Positions 26,876 to 35,064 of a stretch of DNA of 48,854 nucleotides are shown in pieces. The translations under genes and the position numbers were made by a program. The stretch is from NCBI GenBank assembly GCA_026419115.1, contig JAOAAA010000005.1, forward strand, positions 7,776-56,629, read 5' to 3'. This DNA comes from Gemmataceae bacterium (GTDB lineage Bacteria > Planctomycetota > Planctomycetia > Gemmatales > Gemmataceae). Numbering within the stretch: the stretch's first letter is position 1; the number at the start of each line of letters is the position of its first letter. Under the pieces are notes generated by a model. That model ran no database searches and was not told the DNA's origin. It worked only from the letters and a program-made list of their open reading frames with translations.

Positions 26876-26924
26876 TAGTGATTGGGTGGTTTATTGCAGT
26901 GTCTTAGAGATTATTTGGTGGCGC
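26861..26924. repeat. 32-bp duplication over the transporter stop codon
   Basis: Two 32-bp copies begin ATTGCAG at 26861 and 26893 and match at 22 of the first 29 positions. The TAG stop of the transporter gene (26873-26875) aligns with a second TAG at 26905-26907. The second copy runs into the 3' end of the convergent gene, whose stop is at 26911-26913. Confidence 0.75.
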
Positions 26925-27378
26925 GGAAGGTTGTCATATCGTGTCGGCGGATCACAAGGCCATTCCCTTCATTGGAACCCATGGTGTAAACCCCAAACTT
27001 GCCGGTCGTCGTTTCTGCAATGTATAAAGCCGATTGACCTTGAGCAATTTGGCCGGTGGTCATCATGAAATGAACGTCAGCTTTGGGAGCAATTTCGAAT
27101 TCTTTCACAAGATCAACCTCGGCCCAACCCGTGATTTTTCCGCGGCCCCGATCGATCACGGTGCCAAGAAGTTTGCCCGAACGATAATCGAGCATCCAGA
27201 CCCCATCGGTCGGCACCGCAGGGTTCAGCCAAACGGAACCGGTACAGATGATGTAATCGCCCGAACGGTCGGTGGTTCCCGCCAGAGTCGGTTTGGGTGA
27301 AGAAGAGAACGAAAACCCAATAGCTATTCCTATCCCGATCCCCAGAGCAACAAAAGCACCTTTGATGACAGTGTTCAT
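26911..27378 (-). CDS. Membrane-anchored exported protein of unknown function
   Basis: A 155-residue protein. The N-terminus is a signal anchor (AFVALGIGIGIAIGFSF). The rest is strand-rich (SGDYIICTGSV, VWMLDYRSGKLLGTVID, GKFGVYTMGSN), like a single beta-propeller or C-terminal-sheet unit found in planctomycete hypothetical proteins. No catalytic motif is visible. Convergent with the transporter gene. Confidence 0.65.
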   Translation of the reverse strand: MNTVIKGAFVALGIGIGIAIGFSFSSSPKPTLAGTTDRSGDYIICTGSVWLNPAVPTDGVWMLDYRSGKLLGTVIDRGRGKITGWAEVDLVKEFEIAPKADVHFMMTTGQIAQGQSALYIAETTTGKFGVYTMGSNEGNGLVIRRHDMTTFRATK

Positions 27379-27608
27379 AAAACCCCCTTAATGTTGAATT
27401 AGGGGGTCCCATAAGCGAACTGATTCTGCATGTAAAGCCGAAGATTTTGGCCTCAGAAGGGATTTTGGGTAAGATGTTTGAAAATTTCAAGAATTTTTTC
27501 TTGATTATGAGAGTAAAAATGGTTACAAACTCTTAATAAGTTAGTCTCTGGGTTATCTTTTTTTCCTTTCGCTCAACAGTGGAACTGACTTTTCCAAAAA
27601 ACTCTCCA

Positions 27609-27629
27609 CCCTAGATACGTTTTCTAGGG
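27609..27629 (+). other. Hairpin upstream of the third DUF1559 gene
   Basis: CCCTAGA (27609-27615) and TCTAGGG (27623-27629) form a perfect 7-bp stem with a 7-base loop, 39 bp before the ATG. It is followed by GTTTTATACT, in which TATACT (27637-27642) could be a -10. It may be a transcription or translation control element, or the end of an upstream transcript. Confidence 0.4.
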
Positions 27630-27667
27630 AGTGTTTTATACTTTACCATTCGCTTGGAGGTTTATTT

Positions 27668-28597
27668 ATGTTTCGTTCCCTTCTGAAGAAGCGATCAGGC
27701 TTCACGCTGATCGAGCTTCTTGTGGTGATCGCCATCATCGCTATTTTGATTGGTCTGTTGCTTCCTGCGGTACAAAAAGTCCGCGAAGCTGCCAACAAAT
27801 CCACCTGCAGTAACAACCTCAAACAACTGGCACTTGCTGCACACAACTACGAAAGCGCCAACGGTGTGCTTCCCCCCGGCTTCAACAGCAGCTCCTATTG
27901 CGGAACCTTGGCTTATCTGCTTCCCTACATCGAACAAGATGCGATTGCCAACTTAATCCCCCAACCTATGTTGTCTCCGACCAACACGGCCGGCGTGTGG
28001 TGGGGGGGGGCGTGGACCGCTGCTAACAACCGAATTAAAACCTTCATGTGTCCTTCCGATGCAACCTATGCCTCGGTTTCTTTGGGCGTGTTTGCTTACT
28101 TCACGACTTCTGGGACTACTTTGACGGGCGGCTATTTCGGTGGGGATTTGCCCACTCTCGGTCGAACCAATTATGTGGCCGTTGCAGGCGCTTTGGGTGA
28201 CACAACTGCTACCCCATGGAACACCTGGCGGGGAGCCTTTTTCGTGAACTCCCAAATCACAATCGCTGGTATCCCTGATGGCAGCTCCAATACATTGTTC
28301 TTTGGTGATTATCTTTGCACTCAAACATCTCCTACCACCACCCGTCAATTTGCTGCGAGCTGGATGGGTGCAGGGGCCATGGCTACCGCTTGGGATGTTC
28401 TTTCTCCCGGACAGTGGTATGCCTTTTCAAGCCGACATCCTGGACGAGCCCAATTTGCTTTCGGTGATGGTTCCGTCCGTGCGATTACCAACGCCGGTTC
28501 CAGCACACCTTGGTACACCGCACGGTGGTATGCATTCCAACAAGCTGCGGGAACTTCAGATGGAGCAGTGGCCAACTTCTCCTTATTAGGTGGTTGA
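27668..28597 (+). CDS. DUF1559 protein with prepilin-type N-terminus (3)
   Basis: A 309-residue exported protein with the prepilin signal [19 protein letters not shown] and the [17 protein letters not shown] block. The C-terminus carries RAQFAFGDGSVRAI. GGAGG 7-8 bases before the ATG at 27668 fixes the start. A run of nine G (28002-28010) encodes WWGGA and stays in frame. It is followed by a clear terminator and then a lipoprotein gene, so read-through rather than tight coupling would be needed to co-express them. Confidence 0.93.
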   Translation: MFRSLLKKRSGFTLIELLVVIAIIAILIGLLLPAVQKVREAANKSTCSNNLKQLALAAHNYESANGVLPPGFNSSSYCGTLAYLLPYIEQDAIANLIPQPMLSPTNTAGVWWGGAWTAANNRIKTFMCPSDATYASVSLGVFAYFTTSGTTLTGGYFGGDLPTLGRTNYVAVAGALGDTTATPWNTWRGAFFVNSQITIAGIPDGSSNTLFFGDYLCTQTSPTTTRQFAASWMGAGAMATAWDVLSPGQWYAFSSRHPGRAQFAFGDGSVRAITNAGSSTPWYTARWYAFQQAAGTSDGAVANFSLLGG

Positions 28598-28626
28598 TTC
28601 CCCCTGTTTTCCGGAAAAATGTGTTG

Positions 28627-28660
28627 GGCAGGCTGGTGTTCCTACCAACCTGCCTTTTTT
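28627..28660 (+). terminator. Rho-independent terminator after the third DUF1559 gene
   Basis: A stem GGCAGG/CCTGCC extends inward through CTGGTG and TACCAA with one mismatch and a TTCC loop, and is followed by six T (28655-28660). It lies about 30 bp after the stop codon. Confidence 0.85.
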
Positions 28661-28689
28661 AGTCTTCTTTGTTTTGAGAGGTGTATTTC

Positions 28690-28848
28690 ATGCGAATTCT
28701 TCTTCTTGGCTTGGTGTTTTGCAGCACCTTAGCCCTGCTGGGTTGTGACGAAAAACCCAGTGGAAAGGGTGCAGCTTCGACCCCAGATACGAAAACTAAA
28801 CCGGGTGAGCCTCCGGCTCCGCCGCCACCACCCCCACCACCTAAATAA
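28690..28848 (+). CDS. Very small proline-rich lipoprotein
   Basis: A 52-codon gene. The product starts MRILLLGLVFCSTLALLGCD, with an LLGC lipobox at residues 16-19, then a Lys/Ser/Thr linker and a tail of seven consecutive prolines before a final lysine. GAGAGG stands about ten bases before the ATG. Terminators on both sides suggest it is a separate transcript or a partly read-through second gene. Similar tiny lipoproteins follow DUF1559 genes in planctomycetes; the role is unknown. Confidence 0.8.
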   Translation: MRILLLGLVFCSTLALLGCDEKPSGKGAASTPDTKTKPGEPPAPPPPPPPPK

Positions 28849-28902
28849 TTTCACCTAGGGTATCTCTTAAAAATCCCTTCTTGAAAAACTGGAAAACGAA
28901 AA

Positions 28903-28941
28903 AAGGGGAAGCATTAAAGGAGTGCTTCCCCTTATTTTTTT
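28903..28941 (+). terminator. Strong rho-independent terminator after the lipoprotein gene
   Basis: A perfect 11-bp stem AAGGGGAAGCA (28903-28913) and TGCTTCCCCTT (28923-28933) with a 9-base loop, followed by A and seven T (28935-28941). An A run precedes the stem, so it may also work for the leftward TIGR03009 gene. Confidence 0.93.
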
Positions 28942-28988
28942 GTTAAAGTCATGATTGGAATCTCAACCTTAATCGATCGACTTGTTTG

Positions 28989-29849
28989 TTATTTCTTTTC
29001 GATGCCACTGACAGGCTTAATTTTGGGATCGGTCTCTTTCATGGGGGAGACAGCCCATTCTAACGACCAAGCCGGCGAAGGTTTGGGATCGGGTTTGAAA
29101 TCGGTCGGTTTCAAATTCGGTTTGGGTGTGATGACGAATTCCCAAGTCGTTTCATCACCCCGATCCGCAGGTCCTTGAAACCACAATCGAGCAGGCAGGT
29201 AAGCAAAATCCTTAAATTTCTCGTCTGGGGAAATCCACAGGGCTAATTGGGCTTTCTTGAATTCTTTCACATCCTCGGGACGTTTCGGTAGGATGTTGAT
29301 CAACGCATAAGCCGGTTTGCCATCCGCTTTGGTGATGTCTCCTAGAGAAATGTAGTAGTTTTTCCGCATCTCTTCAGGCTTCATGCCAAACAGAAAATCA
29401 ATTATTGTGCCTCCCCCTCCAACTGCGCCGCCTTTGCTTTTGTCTTCGGGCATTTTGTGAACGAGAATTTTTTTATCGAGATGACGATATTCGTAAATAT
29501 GTTCCCCGTTGGAGATAATTTTCTCGATCTGGTTTTTGTTTTTAATGTGCACCAAGTCCAACCGTGCGAAATTAGGTCGCATCAGTTGCACTTTCCCTTC
29601 AAACACATCGGCGCCGCTTTTATCTTTAATCGTTTTGACGCAATTGGCCTCGAAGGAGCCAATTTGCTCCATTCTTTTCTCCCAATTGGAAAGCAACGAC
29701 ATCAAAAATCGTTCTTCTGCGGTGGGTTCTGCCGGTTGAGCGATTTTCGGTATCGGGGTATCTCCTTTGGGGGGAGGCGGGGCCGTCTGTGCATAGGCGG
29801 CTTGACCTGTTGTCATTCCCGCAAGTAAGGCAAAGTGGGAGAACTTCAT
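28989..29849 (-). CDS. Exported TIGR03009-type planctomycete protein
   Basis: A 286-residue protein with a signal peptide ending near AAYAQ, followed by a proline-rich stretch. The body (ERFLMSLLSNWEKRMEQIGSF, then a VFEGKVQLMRPNFARLDL strand pair) resembles the planctomycete TIGR03009 domain, related in fold to lipoprotein-carrier proteins such as LolA. The role is unknown; a lipid or lipoprotein binder outside the membrane is plausible. AAGGGAT before ATG 29849 supports this start over an upstream ATG. Confidence 0.8.
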   Translation of the reverse strand: MKFSHFALLAGMTTGQAAYAQTAPPPPKGDTPIPKIAQPAEPTAEERFLMSLLSNWEKRMEQIGSFEANCVKTIKDKSGADVFEGKVQLMRPNFARLDLVHIKNKNQIEKIISNGEHIYEYRHLDKKILVHKMPEDKSKGGAVGGGGTIIDFLFGMKPEEMRKNYYISLGDITKADGKPAYALINILPKRPEDVKEFKKAQLALWISPDEKFKDFAYLPARLWFQGPADRGDETTWEFVITPKPNLKPTDFKPDPKPSPAWSLEWAVSPMKETDPKIKPVSGIEKK

Positions 29850-30128
29850 AAAATATCCCTTATAAATAATTTTCAACTCTCATACTGATCGTATAACCGG
29901 AAATGGTCGCGGCGCGAAGTCGAACCTTCTGTTCTCTCGGAGAATCCTTTCCTAACCTTGAGATAATCGGTTCAATCTAAAAAATTACCCTTTTGAGATT
30001 ATTTCCTAGAATGATCCTATTCTCTCTATCTTGCCAAGAAACTGGCTCCCAGAAAAAGATATTTCCCCAAGGAACCGTCCTATTACCCTTAGTTACGAGT
30101 GTAAGATTCAACAGTATTTGAACGTGCC

Positions 30129-30746
30129 ATGACGAAAAACATGCAGCCTGCCAAAGTAGAAATCCGAATTGTTGCGGGTAGCCTTAGGGGCCGACGGCTC
30201 ACCTGTATTGTGAACCCAGAACTACGACCCACTCCCCAACGGGTTCGAGAAGCTCTCTTTAGCATTTTGGGAAATGCGGTTCCGAATCGCCCTTTTTACG
30301 ATATTTTTGCGGGAACAGGTATTCATGGCCTCGAAGCTATCAGTCGCGGGGCCAGTGAGGGGTTTTTTGTCGAACGTGATCCAAAACTGGCTGCCGAGAT
30401 TGAAAAAAACTTGCACAAGTACAACATCACAGACAAAGGGCAAGTTATCCGAAATGATGCCTATCGATGGGCCGACAGATGGTTACCACCCCAAAAGCCT
30501 GTGAATCTCTTCCTATCCCCCCCGTTCGAGGATTTGGTTCACAATCCCGATCGCTTTATTGAATTGGTGCGGATACTTCTGGAAAAAATTCCAGATGAAT
30601 CAACGATTTCCGTTCAAACCGAAGGAGATATTGCCCAATCGCTCCCGCTAGCTGTCTGGGATACCCGAACCTATGGTCGGAATATCCTGAGCATTGCGGT
30701 GAAAGGAGATTCCCTTCCCGAATCGGTCCCGAGTGAGAACGAATAA
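30129..30746 (+). CDS. rsmD: 16S rRNA (guanine966-N2)-methyltransferase (RsmD), unusual motif IV
   Basis: A 205-residue S-adenosylmethionine methyltransferase that methylates G966 of 16S rRNA in the small subunit. The N-terminus RIVAGSLRGRRL, the RPTPQRVREALFSIL block and the SAM site DIFAGTGIHGLEAISRGA are typical. The catalytic motif IV, usually DPPY or DPPF, reads SPPF (residues 130-133, after NLFL), encoded beside a run of seven C. The missing Asp may lower or change activity. The gene lies 241 bp before prfB. Confidence 0.9.
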   Translation: MTKNMQPAKVEIRIVAGSLRGRRLTCIVNPELRPTPQRVREALFSILGNAVPNRPFYDIFAGTGIHGLEAISRGASEGFFVERDPKLAAEIEKNLHKYNITDKGQVIRNDAYRWADRWLPPQKPVNLFLSPPFEDLVHNPDRFIELVRILLEKIPDESTISVQTEGDIAQSLPLAVWDTRTYGRNILSIAVKGDSLPESVPSENE

Positions 30747-30928
30747 CTTATCTTTCGTGGGCCATCGGGTTGCTTATTGACGTTTCGATGGCTGGAACCA
30801 TCTCAATCGCTCGATACCCAGAGAAAGTCATAAGGGCTTTCTCCCTCTAACTCCATCCTAACGCATTGGTTCCTCTTTTTTCCCAACGTCGCAAAGTGTG
30901 TGGTGACTTAATATAGGCCAAATGCAAC

Positions 30929-30956
30929 CTGACCTTTGAGGGCATTTCGCTATAAT
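30929..30956 (+). promoter_or_regulatory. Putative sigma-70 promoter of prfB
   Basis: CTGACC (30929-30934) and TATAAT (30951-30956) are separated by 16 bases. The -10 is perfect and lies in TTCGCTATAAT, shared with the purF upstream region. The transcript would start near 30963, leaving a leader of about 25 bases. Confidence 0.6.
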
Positions 30957-30987
30957 TCACTGAATCTTTTTCTACTCAGGAATACCT

Positions 30988-32107
30988 ATGAATCCAGAAT
31001 TGCGACGACGGACCGACGACCTCATCAATCGATTGACTCAACTGAGGGACTCTCTTTGACATGCCGAGCAAAATTTCCGAGCGTGACCAGTTAATCAATC
31101 AACAAGGAGAGCAAGGATTTTGGGACAATCAGGAGAAAGCGAAAAAGGTCATTGCACGCCAAAAAGCCCTAGAGGCGCTGATCCGTCCCTATGAGGAGGT
31201 ATCGAACGCCATAAAAGATATTCAAGCCATGGCAGAACTGGCTGAGCTGGACCCCTCACTGGAATCGGAGATCGAGCCTGAAGTCAACCGAGCCTGTTCG
31301 TTGTTTGACCGTTTTGAATTGATGGCCATGATGTCGGGCAAGCAGGATGCCAATAATGCCATTGTGACTATCAAACCCGGCGCCGGTGGCACCGATGCTT
31401 GCGATTGGGCCGAAATTATGTATCGGATGTATACCCGTTGGGCGCAAAATCATGGCTTTACCGTTGAGGAACAAGATTTGGAGCCGAATTTAGAAGCGGG
31501 CATCCAACAAGTGACCTTCAAGATCATCGGCGAGTATGCCTACGGCTACATGCAAAGCGAAATTGGGGTGCATCGCCTTGTGCGGATTAGCCCGTTCGGT
31601 GCAGGGGATGTTCGGCAAACCTCCTTTGCGGCCGTGGATGTGGTCCCCGAAATAGACGACGATATTCAAATAGAGATTAACGAATCGGAATTAGAGGTGC
31701 AAACCTTCACTTCGGGAGGACCGGGGGGGCAGCACCAGAACAAGACCCAATCGGGTGTGCGTCTGATTCATAAATCAGGGGTGCGGGCCGAGTCACGCAC
31801 GGAACGCAGTCAGCACAAGAACTACGATAATGCTTTGAAATTGCTCAAGGCTCGTTTATACGCTATCGAAGAGCAAAAACGTCTTGGCGATCTCGAAAAA
31901 CGATACGACGCTAAGGGGGATATTGCCTTTGGCTCGCAGATTCGCAGTTATGTTTTGCAGCCTTATACTCTGGTGCGGGATGAACGAGAGGGGATTGATG
32001 TCAAAGTTCCCCAAGTGATGAAGGTTCTCGATGGGGACCTCGATGAATTCATGCACGCTTATCTACGACACAAAACCGCACAGGCTCATAAGAAAAAGTC
32101 GAGCTAA
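30988..32107 (+). CDS. prfB: Peptide chain release factor 2 (with programmed +1 frameshift)
   Basis: Terminates translation at UAA and UGA. The gene is in two frames: codons 1-23 (30988-31056), an in-frame TGA at 31057-31059, then a +1 shift to GAC at 31058 and on to 32107, giving 372 residues. The RF2 tripeptide SPF occurs in RISPFGAGDVRQTSF, and the catalytic GGQ in GGPGGQHQNK. The frameshift is the known autoregulation of RF2: low RF2 favours shifting over termination at UGA. A run of seven G encodes part of the GGQ loop. Confidence 0.97.
31044..31060 (+). promoter_or_regulatory. RF2 programmed frameshift site
   Basis: An internal Shine-Dalgarno-like GAGGGA (31044-31049) is followed by the slippery CTT TGA C (31054-31060). 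The ribosome slips from CTT to TTT and reads GAC next. The arrangement matches the classic prfB site. Confidence 0.95.
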
Positions 32108-32210
32108 TATCCAATAACCTGCTATCGATCCTTCTCGATATAAAGGGTTCTTGTTTCGGAATTGTTCCACTTTGGGGGGGGCCTGCCTCGGAAGCAGAAC
32201 CGAAGGTTCC

Positions 32211-33710
32211 TTAAGCCTCGGGACGAAGGAGCGGGAATAAAATCACATCGCGGATGGTCTGAGTATTGGTCAATAACATCACGAGCCGATCGATGCCGAT
32301 CCCTAATCCTCCTGCGGGGGGCATCCCATGTCGTTGCGCTAAAATGAAATCGTGATCCATTTTGGCCATCGAATCTTCTTCGGGCAAACCTGCTAATTGT
32401 CGTTTGAATGTTTCTTCTTGAGTGAGAGGATCGTTCAACTCGGTGTAGGCATTTGCGAGTTCCATCCCGTGAACATAAAGTTCAAATCTCTCGGCGATTT
32501 TGGGGTTTTCTCGTTTCCTCTTCGTTAAAGGGCACAAAGCAGCGGGATAATCATAAACAAAGACAGGGCCGACCAATTTATCTTCCACGCAAGCCTCGAA
32601 CAATTCGTGAACCCGAACATCGTGCTCCTTCGTTAGGACATCCTTAAGCCGCATGCGTTGGGCAGCTTGAAGCACCTCGGCTTCGTTGTGCATATCACAA
32701 CCAACGTGTTCTCGGAAAAGGTCCTCGTACTTGGCTCGTTGAAACGGAGGATTGAAATCGATTGTTTTATCGGCCCAAGGTCGCACTCGGCCCCCCCCCA
32801 AGGCATCGACACAGGCCACCAGTAAATTTTCTGTCAGCTCCATCATCGAGCGATAATCCCCGTAGGCTTGATATAGCTCCATCATCGTAAATTCGGGGTT
32901 ATGCTTAACGCTGATGCCTTCATTGCGAAACACCCGCCCGATTTCATAAACCTTTTCTAATCCGCCAACGAGCAGGCGTTTCAGGTGTAATTCGAGGGCA
33001 ATCCGGAGGAACAGATCGATATCCAAAGCATTATGGTGCGTGGTGAAAGGTCTGGCCGCTGCCCCGCCCGCGATGGCGTGCAAGGTAGGGGTTTCGACTT
33101 CCATATATCCTTGATTGTCCAAAAATTGTCGGATCGTGCGGATAATCAACACCCGTTGTTTGGCCCGTTGCAAGGTCTCGGGGGTATGAATCAAATCCAA
33201 ATAACGATGGCGGAGACGAAACTCGATATTCTCCATCCCGAAATAACTGGTGGGATGGGGTTCCAACGATTTTGAGAGAATGGTAATTTTCTCGGCTCGA
33301 ATGGAAAGCTCTTGTTTGCGAGTTTTGCCGAACACCCCTTCTACACCAATTAAGTCCCCAATATCCAGTAAATTGACGAGTTTCCAACACTCTTCCCCGA
33401 CTTGTTTTTGGCCGATCATGATTTGGATTTTTCCGGTTTGATCCCATAAATCCAAAAAGAATAATTTTCCTTGGTCTCGTTTCTGAATAATCCGACCGGC
33501 GGCCTTGACCTGTTCGGTTGGATGGTCATCGAAAGCGACTACGGGTAACTCGCGGATTTTTGCGATCGGTTGATGTCCGTCGAAACGTCCCCCCCAAGGA
33601 TCAACGCCCAATTCCTCAATCTTTCGTAATTTCTCTAATCTCACGGCACGGAGGTCCGCTCCTGAGTGGGATGCTCCGGAATCGTTAGAACTGTTGTGTT
33701 CTGTTGACAT
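32211..33710 (-). CDS. lysS: Lysyl-tRNA synthetase, class II
   Basis: A 499-residue enzyme charging tRNA-Lys. An N-terminal OB-fold anticodon domain (KIQIMIGQKQVGEECW) precedes the class II core: motif 1 near GYMEVETPTLHAIAGGA, motif 2 VYEIGRVFRNEGISVKHNPE and motif 3 GLGIGIDRLVMLL. Length is normal. It converges with prfB. A run of nine C (32791-32799) encodes DALGGGR and keeps the frame, showing that long tracts occur even in essential genes here. Confidence 0.97.
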   Translation of the reverse strand: MSTEHNSSNDSGASHSGADLRAVRLEKLRKIEELGVDPWGGRFDGHQPIAKIRELPVVAFDDHPTEQVKAAGRIIQKRDQGKLFFLDLWDQTGKIQIMIGQKQVGEECWKLVNLLDIGDLIGVEGVFGKTRKQELSIRAEKITILSKSLEPHPTSYFGMENIEFRLRHRYLDLIHTPETLQRAKQRVLIIRTIRQFLDNQGYMEVETPTLHAIAGGAAARPFTTHHNALDIDLFLRIALELHLKRLLVGGLEKVYEIGRVFRNEGISVKHNPEFTMMELYQAYGDYRSMMELTENLLVACVDALGGGRVRPWADKTIDFNPPFQRAKYEDLFREHVGCDMHNEAEVLQAAQRMRLKDVLTKEHDVRVHELFEACVEDKLVGPVFVYDYPAALCPLTKRKRENPKIAERFELYVHGMELANAYTELNDPLTQEETFKRQLAGLPEEDSMAKMDHDFILAQRHGMPPAGGLGIGIDRLVMLLTNTQTIRDVILFPLLRPEA

Positions 33711-33847
33711 TTCTCTCTCGTTTTGCGTTCAAAAATCGTAAAAGGTCCATTTTACATTTTTAGAGAAGTAATAGTAGCGTGATGTTCAGGCTGGCCAAAA
33801 GGGCAAGGGGAAAATCGTGGTGTTCGGGCTGGCTGTATGCGGATCGT

Positions 33848-33853
33848 TATAAT
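33848..33853 (+). promoter_or_regulatory. Possible -10 element for the beta-barrel-like gene
   Basis: TATAAT lies 79 bp before the ATG at 33933. No good -35 partner at the proper spacing was found, so this is only a candidate. Confidence 0.3.
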
Positions 33854-33932
33854 CCTTAAAGTTTAACATTTCTCATGCCGATGTCTTGTGAGAAGAGGTT
33901 GGTTCTCGAATAGAGTCTCCCGAGGATTAGGC

Positions 33933-34853
33933 ATGATCTGGTTGCGTAAATGGTCCCTAGCGTTGGTCTTCATCAGTACAGGTCTGGCGAATGGGGGTGA
34001 ATTTGCTGTCGGTTCACGTTCTAACTCGGGAATCTTACCGGTTTCTGGCACGGGTCAAATTGTCTCGGCTCCGTTGGGGAATCCCGCATCACTTACTCCG
34101 ATTCCCAGTCAACCTACAGGAAGTCTGTCGAATCCGGTCACGGTTCCCCCATTGACGGGAACACAACCATATTTATCACCGGCTCAAACCGCTCCGATTG
34201 CCGGCACACAAAACCCAATCAATGGGGCAGGGGATTGTTGTGGCCCGATCGGTGGTGATGGCCCAATTAACTACAACCTTTATGGCTTCGGTGGGGCGAG
34301 TTTTGTTTTCGGGTCCGGTGCCCTTGTTGATGTTCTTAAAACCGGTTGGACTGCGGGAACGGGCGCTCGCTCGTTGTTTTTCGATGTGGCTGGCGATGCT
34401 GCTTGGAGTGTCGATGTGCATGGCTTTTATACCTTCAATCGGGGAACGACTCCGCCTCCGGTTGTGATCAACGGTGGGAAACAGGCGAGTATCTTCCGCC
34501 TACACCGGACTGCTGTGGGTGTGGGCTTCGGGCGGGAATGGTTTTCTTCCCTTGGATATGTGGGAGTACCGGAAGGAACGCTTCGTGGGGGATTGGATGT
34601 CGGCTATCGTTTAGGTACGGGGCATGCTGATTTTCGTCCCTTGGGAGACCCCACGGGTTACACTCGTGTTCACTCGATCTTCGGACAAGCCTTTGTCGGT
34701 GGGCATGTGTCTGTCGATGTTCCGATGGGAGATTGGACCTTCACCTCGGGCGTACGGACCGAATACAACCACACTCATTGGCGGAGTATTTATCCGGGAG
34801 GCTCTAACCTTCAGGGGTTAACGGTCGGGTTATTCTTGGGTGCCCGTTTCTAA
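33933..34853 (+). CDS. Exported outer-membrane beta-barrel-like protein
   Basis: A 306-residue protein with a signal peptide ending near GLANGG, then a low-complexity Pro/Ser/Thr region (about residues 25-95). The C-terminal 200 residues alternate polar and hydrophobic residues, with Gly/aromatic turns (LYGFGGASFVFGSG, RTAVGVGFGREWF, GGLDVGYRLGTGHADF) and end in a strand LTVGLFLGARF with terminal Phe. That fits an outer-membrane barrel, which is an inference. The family is not recognised. The start ATG 33933 follows GAGGATTAGG. Confidence 0.65.
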   Translation: MIWLRKWSLALVFISTGLANGGEFAVGSRSNSGILPVSGTGQIVSAPLGNPASLTPIPSQPTGSLSNPVTVPPLTGTQPYLSPAQTAPIAGTQNPINGAGDCCGPIGGDGPINYNLYGFGGASFVFGSGALVDVLKTGWTAGTGARSLFFDVAGDAAWSVDVHGFYTFNRGTTPPPVVINGGKQASIFRLHRTAVGVGFGREWFSSLGYVGVPEGTLRGGLDVGYRLGTGHADFRPLGDPTGYTRVHSIFGQAFVGGHVSVDVPMGDWTFTSGVRTEYNHTHWRSIYPGGSNLQGLTVGLFLGARF

Positions 34854-34918
34854 CGACATCCTCGATCTGTTCAGGAATTTATTCTGCCCACCTTTGATCC
34901 GGTCTGATTGCCGATACC

Positions 34919-34963
34919 GCCTCTGCTTAGCCTCTGATTATTCTCTGATTATCCTTTGATAAG
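34919..34963. repeat. 11-12 bp degenerate tandem repeat
   Basis: About four units related to CCTCTGATTATT follow one another in the convergent region between the beta-barrel-like gene and the Pnkp gene. This is a short microsatellite-like decayed array. Confidence 0.6.
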
Positions 34964-35064
34964 CTCCTCAATTTTTCGGAGAATCATTCACTTCTCACAA
35001 AATGACATTGTCTTCAATCGATGAAAACCAATCATCCTTTTGAAGTGTCAACAAATTCAAAAAA

